From positions 124,001 through 188,000 of the forward strand of contig NZ_JASBQE010000007.1 in assembly GCF_029960785.1 (NCBI RefSeq): DNA of 64,000 nt, read 5' to 3'. The notes below the pieces were generated by a model. That model had not been told where the DNA came from. It ran no database searches and saw only the letters and a program-made list of their open reading frames with translations. Positions 29,645 to 37,227 of this stretch are shown piece after piece (within the stretch, counting starts at the first letter, position 1; each line of letters starts with the position of its first letter). A program made the translations under genes and the position numbers. This DNA is from Polyangium sp. 15x6. Its GTDB lineage: Bacteria > Myxococcota_A > Polyangia > Polyangiales > Polyangiaceae.

Positions 29645-31030
29645 TCAGACCGCGGGCTCGGCCGCGCGCTTCGCCAGGTAATCGATCAGATCGATCTTCG
29701 AGATGATGCCGACGACCCGCGTGCCGTCGGTGACGATGGCGACGCGCGCGTCGTTCAGCACGCCCTTCAAGAGCTCGACCTTCGTGTCGACGGTGACCGT
29801 CGCGTACTCGCTCTCGATGAGCTCCTGGATATGCGAGTCGAGGCTGCCCTTGCCGCCGACGAGGTGGCGGAGCAGGTCGACCTCGTGCACGAGACCGCAG
29901 AGCTTGCCCTCGTCGACGATGGGGATCTGGCTGATGCCGTGGGTCTTCAGCTTGCTGATGACCTCGCCGACCCGGTCCTGCGGCCGCGCCGACACGACCT
30001 CGCCGAGGGGTTTGCCCGCGAGCAGATCACGCACCGTGCCGAGGCTCTTCTCCTCTTCGAGGAAGCCGTTCGAGCGCATCCAGTTGTCGTTGAAGATCTT
30101 GCCGAGGTACTTCGAGGCCGCGTCGGGCAGGAGGATCAGGATGTTCTCCTTCCGGCCGCTCTGCCGCGCGTACTTGATGGCGCCTGCGACGGCCGCGCCC
30201 CCGGATCCGCCGACGAACAGGCCCTCCAGACGCACGAGATCACGCGTCATGAGGAAGCACTCCTTGTCGTCGACGCGGATGACCTCGTCGATGATCTGGA
30301 GGTTCATCGTGCTCGGGAAGAAGTCCTCGCCGATGCCCTCGACCTTGTAGCTGAAGGGCTTCGTGATGCGGCCCGTCTTCACGAAGTCGTAGTAGAGCGA
30401 GCCCACGGGATCGACGCCGACGAGCTTGATCGAGGGCTTCTTCTCGCGGAGGTACTTGCCCGTCCCGCTGATCGTGCCGCCCGTGCCCATGCCTGCGACG
30501 AACACGTCGAGGTCCTCACCGCACTGCTCCCAGATCTCGGGGCCCGTCGAGAGGTAGTGCGCGCCGGGGTTCGAGGGGTTGTGGTACTGGTTCGCGTAGA
30601 AGCAGTTCGGCGTCTCTTCCGCGATGCGCTTGGCGACCTGGTAGTAGCTGCGCGGGTCGTCGGGCTCGACGGCCGTGGGACAAACGACGACCTTCGCCCC
30701 GAACGCGCGCAGGGTGTCGACCTTCTCCTGCGACATCTTGTCGGGCATCACGAAGATGCATTTGTAGCCTCGGACGGCCGCGTTCATCGCGAGCGCCGCG
30801 CCGGTGTTGCCGCTCGTCGCCTCGACGATCGAGCCGCCCGGCTTGAGCCCGGCCGCCTCGGCGTCCCGGATCATGTTGATGGCGACCCTGTCCTTGTGGC
30901 TCCCGCCGGGATTCAGGTACTCGCACTTGACGTAGATGTCGCTCTCGATCCCCTCGGTCACCTTGTTCAGCTTGACGATGGGAGTCCGACCGACGGCCTT
31001 GGTGATGTCACTCAGGGCGCCTCGCATCAT
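29645..31030 (-). CDS. Cystathionine beta-synthase-type PLP enzyme with C-terminal CBS domain pair
   Basis: From ATG 31030 the protein has 461 residues. The PLP-binding Lys is K46 in NPGGSHKDR, and the family blocks EATSGNTGAAL and AGMGTGGTISGTG follow. Residues about 335-461 form two CBS motifs (SARPQDRVGEVISKLKTHGI and TVDTKVELLKGVLNDARV). The CBS pair is what separates cystathionine beta-synthase from ordinary cysteine synthase; no heme-binding N-terminus is present. It condenses homocysteine or O-acetylserine with serine/thiol donors. The frame is open 36 codons upstream, but those residues are not family-like. Confidence 0.92.
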   Translation of the reverse strand: MMRGALSDITKAVGRTPIVKLNKVTEGIESDIYVKCEYLNPGGSHKDRVAINMIRDAEAAGLKPGGSIVEATSGNTGAALAMNAAVRGYKCIFVMPDKMSQEKVDTLRAFGAKVVVCPTAVEPDDPRSYYQVAKRIAEETPNCFYANQYHNPSNPGAHYLSTGPEIWEQCGEDLDVFVAGMGTGGTISGTGKYLREKKPSIKLVGVDPVGSLYYDFVKTGRITKPFSYKVEGIGEDFFPSTMNLQIIDEVIRVDDKECFLMTRDLVRLEGLFVGGSGGAAVAGAIKYARQSGRKENILILLPDAASKYLGKIFNDNWMRSNGFLEEEKSLGTVRDLLAGKPLGEVVSARPQDRVGEVISKLKTHGISQIPIVDEGKLCGLVHEVDLLRHLVGGKGSLDSHIQELIESEYATVTVDTKVELLKGVLNDARVAIVTDGTRVVGIISKIDLIDYLAKRAAEPAV

Positions 31031-31213
31031 GGGGGTCGTTTCTAGTAGGCCACGGGAACCGACACAAGCTTTGTCGGGCAGACCCGCACGCAGCGGCGCG
31101 GTTCGGTGGGCGTGGGGACGGATGGGAAAAAGTGCCACGATCGCCGGCGATTGGCCTTACCCTCGAAGGGTGGCCGCGCGCGGCCGAGCGCGCGAGGTGG
31201 CCCATCCCTCACC

Positions 31214-33208
31214 ATGGCGGATCGAGAGATACGCGCGAGATACGAGCTCCTTGGCGCCGTCCACGACGCGCCGGTGAGCCTCTTCCGCGCGCTCGATCGC
31301 GTCACGGGCAAGGCCGTCGCGGTCAAGATTCTCCGAGGCGCTTCGAGCGATGACGCAGCGCGTTTCGCGCGTGAGACGAGCATCCTCGCGACCCTCGATC
31401 ATCAGGCGATCGTGCGGTACCTCGACCACGGCACGACCGAGGCGGGCGAGCCGTTCCTCGTGATGGAGTGGCTCGACGGCGTCACGCTCGCCGAGCGCCT
31501 CGCCGAGCCCGCGCCCCTCGCGTTCTCCGAGTCGATCATCATCGGCACGCGCGTCGCCGAGGCGCTCGAGGCCGTGCACGCGCTCGGGATCGTGCACCGC
31601 GATGTGAAGCCGGAGAACGTGCTGCTCGTCTCGCGCCGGCCCGACGATGCGCGCCTGCTCGACTTCGGCATCGCCCGCGCTTCGAGCCCCGCGCGCTCCT
31701 TGACGTGCGACGGGCTCGTGGTCGGCACGTTCGGGTACATGGCCCCCGAGCAGGCGCGCGGCGCGGGTGAGATCGACGCGCGTACGGACCTCTTCGCGCT
31801 CGGCTGCCTGCTCTTCGAATGCGTCGCGCGGCGCAGGCTCTTCGCGGGCGCGACCGAGGGCGAGGTCCTCTCCTCGATGCTCGACACGGCCGCGCCGCGC
31901 CTCTCCACGATCGTGCCGGGCGTGCCGCCTGCGCTCGACGATCTCGTCGCGCGCCTGCTCCACGAAGACCCCGCGTCGAGGCCGCAGAGCGCGGCCGCCG
32001 TGCTGCGCGCGCTCGCCGCGATCGACGTCGACGAGCCCATCTCGGAGAGGCCTCCGGGCGCGCCGCCCGCGCTCACCGAGCGCGAGGTGCGCATGCGCGA
32101 CGTCACGGCCGCGCGGCTGTTCGGCGAGGCGTCTGCCTTGCTCCTCGACGGGCCGTTCGTGGGCCGGGAGCGCGAGCTCGGCGCGCTGCTCTCGGCGCTC
32201 GAAGCGTGCCTCGAAGAGGTATCGCCGCGCGCGGTGCTCGTGACGGGCCCGCCGGGCATCGGCAAATCGCGGCTCGGGCGTGAGCTCGTGCGCGAGGTGC
32301 GCCGACGCGGGATCACGAACATAGCGATCACGCAGGCGGGTCGCGTGGCCGTCGACGCCTCGGTCGACTGCGCCGAGGCGCTCTCCATGGCCCGCACCGG
32401 CCGCCCGGCGATCCTCGTCGTCGACGACCTCCAGTGGTGTGACGCGCGCGCTGTCGCCGCGCTCGGCGACGTGCTCTGCGAGCTCCACGATTGCCCGCTC
32501 TTCGTGCTCGCCCTCGCGCGCCCCGAGCTCTTCGACGAGTTCGGCCACACGGCCGCCGTCACGTTCACGCAGGTCATGCCGCTCGCGCCGCTCCCGCGCA
32601 AAGCCGCGGTCGAGCTCGCGCGCGTCTGGATCGGCGATCGGGCCGAAGCCGCGCGCGTCGACCGCCTCGTCGAGCGTGCCGCGGGCCTGCCGCTCGTGCT
32701 CGAAGAGCTCGCGCGCGCCGAGCGCGAAGGGCGTGGCGACGAGCTGCCGACCTCGGCGCGCGCGCTCCTCGAAACGCAGATCGGCGCGCTCGACGCCGAG
32801 GCGCGACGCACCTTGCGTGCGGCCAGCATCTTCGGCGACGTCTTCTGGTCGGGCGGCCTCTCGGCGCTGCTCGGCCACACGCGCACGACGACCGAGAGCG
32901 GGAGGCTCCGCATGCTCGTCGATCGGGGCTTCGTCGTGCCGCACGCGGGCAGCCGTTTTCCCGGCGAGCAGGAGCTCGCGTTCCGCCACACGCTCATGCG
33001 GGAAGCGGCCTACGGCATGCTCACCGAGGCCGATCGCGCGCTCGGGCACGCGCTCGCGGCGGCGTGGCTCACGCAAAAGGGCGAGCGGGACCTCATCCTC
33101 ACCGAGCATTTCCACCGCGCCGGGGATCGCGCCCGCGCCTCGCTCCACGCCGAGCGGGCCCTGCGGGCCGGGGACGTCCACTTTCGTCGGGGCCCGATCC
33201 GCTGGTAG
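31214..33208 (+). CDS. Ser/Thr protein kinase fused to STAND/AAA ATPase, lacking the long TPR tail
   Basis: The 664-residue protein has a kinase domain (VAVKILRG near 35-42, GIVHRDVKPENVLL near 127, LLDFGIARA, GTFGYMAPEQARG) followed by an ATPase: FVGREREL, Walker A GPPGIGKSR near 347, Walker B AILVVDDLQW near 400. It ends soon after the winged-helix-like region and so lacks the several hundred residues of TPR seen in the kinase at 251-4219. Start ATG 31214 is chosen because the kinase domain begins directly after it. Only 11 bp separate it from the radical SAM gene, so it may regulate or be co-expressed with that island. Confidence 0.92.
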   Translation: MADREIRARYELLGAVHDAPVSLFRALDRVTGKAVAVKILRGASSDDAARFARETSILATLDHQAIVRYLDHGTTEAGEPFLVMEWLDGVTLAERLAEPAPLAFSESIIIGTRVAEALEAVHALGIVHRDVKPENVLLVSRRPDDARLLDFGIARASSPARSLTCDGLVVGTFGYMAPEQARGAGEIDARTDLFALGCLLFECVARRRLFAGATEGEVLSSMLDTAAPRLSTIVPGVPPALDDLVARLLHEDPASRPQSAAAVLRALAAIDVDEPISERPPGAPPALTEREVRMRDVTAARLFGEASALLLDGPFVGRERELGALLSALEACLEEVSPRAVLVTGPPGIGKSRLGRELVREVRRRGITNIAITQAGRVAVDASVDCAEALSMARTGRPAILVVDDLQWCDARAVAALGDVLCELHDCPLFVLALARPELFDEFGHTAAVTFTQVMPLAPLPRKAAVELARVWIGDRAEAARVDRLVERAAGLPLVLEELARAEREGRGDELPTSARALLETQIGALDAEARRTLRAASIFGDVFWSGGLSALLGHTRTTTESGRLRMLVDRGFVVPHAGSRFPGEQELAFRHTLMREAAYGMLTEADRALGHALAAAWLTQKGERDLILTEHFHRAGDRARASLHAERALRAGDVHFRRGPIRW

Positions 33209-33219
33209 CATCGATCGGG

Positions 33220-35847
33220 ATGACGGACGCGTACGGCAAGCGGCAAGCTCTCCTCGTCGCCGTCGCCGGGAAGCCGGAATCGGCGCCGCGCGTCGTCTCG
33301 CCCCTCTCGCGCCTCGCGCGCGCCGCGCGCATCGTGCCCACGACCGCGGCCGAAGCGCGGAGGCGCGCCCCCGATCTCGCGGCCAAGCTCGCGGGTGATG
33401 CCGGCTGCCTCGTGCTCGGCGACGACGTGCCGGAAGAGGCCGCGCGCGCGATCGTCGCGGCGGCGCCCGGCGTGCGGATCGTCGTCCCTGCGGCGCTCGC
33501 CGAGGCGCTCCGGGACACGACTTCTCCCGACGTGATCGACGCGGGCGCGCTCGTCCTCGAACCGATGTTCCTCGCGCTCGTCGAGGAGGCGCGGCGTGAA
33601 TCGATGGGCGCGCTCGTGGGTTTGTCCGTGCGCTCGCCGGCGGGCCGCCGCGTGCGGCGCGCGGCCTCGACGCGCACGCCGTTCGTCGCGGGCGCGCGCA
33701 TCGCGTTCGAGCTTCCGGCCGACATTGCGGCGCGGATCGCCCGCCTCGCCGCGGGCCCGTTCGCGCTCGCGGACGCGGTCGTCCCGGGCGCGGCGCGCGG
33801 CCTCGAAGTCACCGAGGTCGTCGCGCTCCCGGGCGCGGATCGGATCGTCTGCCATGCGCGTTTCGGCGACGTCGTGGTCGAGGTCGACCTCGACGAGGAA
33901 ATGCAGGGCGAGGGCCCGCTCGAAGTCGAGGCCGTCATGCGGCGCGGCGCGCTGGTTTGTCGCTGGAGCAAGCAGGGCGCATCGCTCACGCGAAAGGCGC
34001 TCCTCCGGGACGGCCCCGTGCGGCTCGACGTCGTCCCGAGCCCCTTCGAGATCGCGACGCGCCACGCCCTTTCGGCGCCCCGTAGGGCCGACGCGCCCTC
34101 GCCGGCCTCGCTCGCCGGCGCCGCCGCGTCCGTCGCAATCGCGCAGGCGAGCCTCGAACGGTATGCGACGCGCGCGGCGAAAAGGCCGATCGAAATGGTC
34201 CTCGTGCACGTCCCGCGGTATCGCAACAGCTACGACGAGCTCGAATTGCCCTCGCTCGCGGCGGCGCGGCTCGCGGCGTTCACCCGCGGCCACGGTTTCT
34301 CCACACATGTCCACGATCTGCAAATCACGCACGCCGAAGACCGGCTCGATTGCTTCACGGACGATGCCGCCGTCGACGGCTGGCTCGCGGGCGCCGAGAG
34401 CCCCGCGGTCGCGGCGGCGGCCGAGCACCTGTGGAATTCCTTCGGCCCGGAGCTCGTGCGCGCCGCCGAGGCCGGCCGCCGCGCGCTGGTCGGGTTTTCC
34501 ATCGTCGATTACTTTGGCCATTTTCAGATGAACATCGCGGCGTGCCTCGCGCGGCTCGTCAAGGAGCGGACGGGTTTTCCGACGGTCCTCGGCGGCGAGC
34601 GGGATCAGGTCGACGGCGACCGCGCGCTCGGCACCGAGAAGACCTTCGATTACGTGGTCGACGGCGACGGCGAGATCCCGCTCCTCGGCCTCTTGCACCT
34701 CGAAGCCTACCGGGATCGCCGCGCGGCCGACATTCCCGGCGTCTGGTCCCGCGAGGGCGCGAGCGTCACGAAAAACAAACTCGTCCGCTCGCACCTCAAC
34801 GCCATGCCGCGCCCCGATTTCGACGACGTCCCGTTCGAGTTGTACCGCGGCAAACCCACCGAGCGCCTCCTCGCCGCCCTCGCGCAGGATGGCCTCCATC
34901 ATGGCGAGCCGGTCGAACCCTTCGCGTATCTTCCTTATGGATTCGTGAAGGGTTGCACCGCGAAATGCGAGTTTTGCAGCGCGAAGGAATGGCTCGACGT
35001 CCAGTCGCCCGAGAAGACCGCGGACGAGCTCATGGAGCTCTCCGAGCGCTACGGGGTCCGGGACTTCATGTTCCTGAACAACCTCGTCAACGTGAGCCCG
35101 CGCCTGCTCGAGCGCCTCTGCCGGCGGCTCGTCGATTCGAAGGCCGGCCTGCAATGGACCGACTCCTGCCGCCCCACCGACATCTCCGCCGAGCTCGCCG
35201 CGCTCATGCGTGAATCCGGCTGCCTCCTGCTCAATTACGGCGCCGAGAGCGGCAGCGACAAGATCCTCGAATTGATGAAGAAGGGCCTGCTCTCGCGGGA
35301 CATCATCGACACGCTGCGGAACACCCACAGGGCCGGCATCATCAACCGCGTCAATTTCATCGCCGGTTATTTCCACGAGACCGAGGAGGACGTCGACGCG
35401 ACGGTCCGGCTCGTGGAGACGCTCGCCGAGGAGATCGACATCGTCGGCTGCTTCCAGGGGTTTTACCTGTTCCCCGGCATGGGCGTCGACCCCGAGGCGG
35501 CCGGCATCGTGCTGCGCCCCGACTTCGACCGATTGAAGACGGGGCAGGTGACGCTCGCGTACGACGAGATCGGCGGATTGAAATGGGAGGACAAACGCGA
35601 CGTGATCGATGCGTCGCGCAATCGAATCCTCGCCCGCATGGGCGACCTCGACATCCGCACGCTCGACAAGATCAACGAATACGATCTCTTCTGGATGTCG
35701 CGGCGCTACGACAAGGAGACCGTGACGAAGTATCTGCTCGAAATCCCGCCGCGGCCGGTGGGGCGACGCAACCAAGCGGCGATACCCCCGGGCGGCCAGC
35801 GCGGGCGCGTGGACGTAATGCCCGGCGGATCGGGGTATCTCGGCTGA
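33220..35847 (+). CDS. Radical SAM protein with B12-binding-like domain and novel N-terminal region
   Basis: This protein has 875 residues. A poorly conserved Ala/Arg-rich N-terminal region (about 1-320) precedes a B12-binding-like Rossmann segment at about 325-480 (EMVLVHVPRYRNSYDELE, VLGGERDQVDGD, VDGDGEIPLL). A radical SAM core follows, with the canonical CX3CX2C cluster motif C579/C583/C586 in GCTAKCEFCSAKEW. Family features after it include NYGAESGSDKILELMKKG and VNFIAGYFHETEEDV. I do not see the DxHxxG cobalamin motif, so cobalamin use is doubtful. The substrate is unknown. ATG 33220 follows the kinase gene by 11 bp, and its stop lies 3 bp from the end of the convergent DUF483-like gene. 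Confidence 0.9.
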   Translation: MTDAYGKRQALLVAVAGKPESAPRVVSPLSRLARAARIVPTTAAEARRRAPDLAAKLAGDAGCLVLGDDVPEEAARAIVAAAPGVRIVVPAALAEALRDTTSPDVIDAGALVLEPMFLALVEEARRESMGALVGLSVRSPAGRRVRRAASTRTPFVAGARIAFELPADIAARIARLAAGPFALADAVVPGAARGLEVTEVVALPGADRIVCHARFGDVVVEVDLDEEMQGEGPLEVEAVMRRGALVCRWSKQGASLTRKALLRDGPVRLDVVPSPFEIATRHALSAPRRADAPSPASLAGAAASVAIAQASLERYATRAAKRPIEMVLVHVPRYRNSYDELELPSLAAARLAAFTRGHGFSTHVHDLQITHAEDRLDCFTDDAAVDGWLAGAESPAVAAAAEHLWNSFGPELVRAAEAGRRALVGFSIVDYFGHFQMNIAACLARLVKERTGFPTVLGGERDQVDGDRALGTEKTFDYVVDGDGEIPLLGLLHLEAYRDRRAADIPGVWSREGASVTKNKLVRSHLNAMPRPDFDDVPFELYRGKPTERLLAALAQDGLHHGEPVEPFAYLPYGFVKGCTAKCEFCSAKEWLDVQSPEKTADELMELSERYGVRDFMFLNNLVNVSPRLLERLCRRLVDSKAGLQWTDSCRPTDISAELAALMRESGCLLLNYGAESGSDKILELMKKGLLSRDIIDTLRNTHRAGIINRVNFIAGYFHETEEDVDATVRLVETLAEEIDIVGCFQGFYLFPGMGVDPEAAGIVLRPDFDRLKTGQVTLAYDEIGGLKWEDKRDVIDASRNRILARMGDLDIRTLDKINEYDLFWMSRRYDKETVTKYLLEIPPRPVGRRNQAAIPPGGQRGRVDVMPGGSGYLG

Positions 35848-35850
35848 GGT

Positions 35851-37197
35851 TTACCCGGACGAACCACCGAACGGCAAGAGCACGCCGAGCCGCGGCGAGG
35901 TTCGTCCGAGGCGACGTGTGAAGGAAGCGCCGCGCACCTCGAATGCGTCGTCCGTGACCACGAGCGTGCCGCCGCCCTCGAAAAGCGCTCCGAAAAGCTT
36001 CCGTGCGAAAAACTCGCCTTCGGAATCGAGCGGGGCCGGGGCGGGGAGGAAACGCGCGGATTCGAAGGTGATCGCGGCGCCGTCGATCCGGGCGCCTTCG
36101 AACGCGACGGCGCGCGCCTCGTCGAGGTAGAGCACGGGCCGCGCGAGCGCGCGGGTGAGCGGCTCGGCCTGCGCGCGCGGGAGCGAGGCGACGACGCGCG
36201 CGGCAGCAGAAGCGGCGCGCGCACAGCCGAACGAGCACGGGGTGAAGGGGACGACGCGCCGCACGGCCACGTCGAGCAGCGGATGAAAGGACGCGCCGAG
36301 CGCGCGGGTGCGCGCGGCCGTGACGTACACGAGCGCCGCGTTGTTCCGGCGATCGGCGAGCGCCACGAACGCGGCCGTGCAGCAGGGCGGATACCCGAGC
36401 AGCTCGCCGATCGCGGCGGCGTTCCGGGACGAACCTTGCTCCCAGAGCGAGGCCGCGCGCGCGGCGAGATCCGGGTCCGTCGAGAAAAACACGTGCACGG
36501 TCGCCTCGCCGGAGGCGCCTTCGATACGCCGGCCCGTCGCGCCCTCGACCGCGAGCGGAAAAGCCTCCGCGCGCGCGAGGGCCATCGCCGCGCCCGGATG
36601 CCGCGCGCGCACGTCGTCGAGCGAGCGAGCGGGCACCACCAGATAAAGCACGGGTTTGTCCCCGTTCGTGAACGCGACCTCCTCCAGGTTCTCGGACAAA
36701 CCCGGGACGGGCGCATCCATCGGCAGCGGCTCCGCGGCCTCGGCGGCTTCTTCCCAGGCGACATCGACGTCGAGCCCGATCGTGGCTGCTCGCTTGCTTC
36801 GCCCTGCGGCTCGCACGGCCGCTTCCCACGCAGAGACCTCGGGCGCGCCCACCTGAACACGCTCGTTTCCTGCGCGCACGCGCTCGTATCCGCGCCTGTC
36901 GTCGTGCACGAAGAGCTCGCGCCCGAAGCTCCGCGCCCGCGTGGCGAGCTCTTTTTCGTGCGCCTCCGCGAACGCGCCGCGGCGCAGGACCACGGCCTTC
37001 ACATCCCGCTCGAGGCACAAGCTCGCGCGGAAAAACCCTTCCTCGCCGCCCGAGGTCACGACGGCGGCGCGTGGGCTCCGGGCAAGCAGCGCCTCGATGC
37101 CTTCGAGGCCGGAGCCTTCGGGCTCGACGAGCACGTCCCCGTCCGCCGCCGCGAGCGAGACTTCGCCTTTGCCGAGGAGGATGACGGGCTGCCGCAC
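35851..37197 (-). CDS. DUF483-like protein with paired-cysteine motif, radical SAM island
   Basis: This 448-residue protein has no membrane segment. The C-terminal half holds the conserved-looking block ELLGYPPCCTAAFVALADRR with C272/C273, followed about 45 residues later by FTPCSFGC. A GYPxCC element is what I recall from DUF483-type proteins, hence the name; this should be verified. The cysteines could bind a metal or Fe-S cluster, or carry an intermediate. The N-terminal half has a Rossmann-like start (VILLGKGEVSLAAADG). It lies between two radical SAM genes, converging on one (3-bp gap) and diverging from the other (30-bp gap). Confidence 0.82.
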   Translation of the reverse strand: MRQPVILLGKGEVSLAAADGDVLVEPEGSGLEGIEALLARSPRAAVVTSGGEEGFFRASLCLERDVKAVVLRRGAFAEAHEKELATRARSFGRELFVHDDRRGYERVRAGNERVQVGAPEVSAWEAAVRAAGRSKRAATIGLDVDVAWEEAAEAAEPLPMDAPVPGLSENLEEVAFTNGDKPVLYLVVPARSLDDVRARHPGAAMALARAEAFPLAVEGATGRRIEGASGEATVHVFFSTDPDLAARAASLWEQGSSRNAAAIGELLGYPPCCTAAFVALADRRNNAALVYVTAARTRALGASFHPLLDVAVRRVVPFTPCSFGCARAASAAARVVASLPRAQAEPLTRALARPVLYLDEARAVAFEGARIDGAAITFESARFLPAPAPLDSEGEFFARKLFGALFEGGGTLVVTDDAFEVRGASFTRRLGRTSPRLGVLLPFGGSSG

Positions 37198-37227
37198 CCG
37201 GTGTAGCCTACGGGCTTCCGGGCCCCG

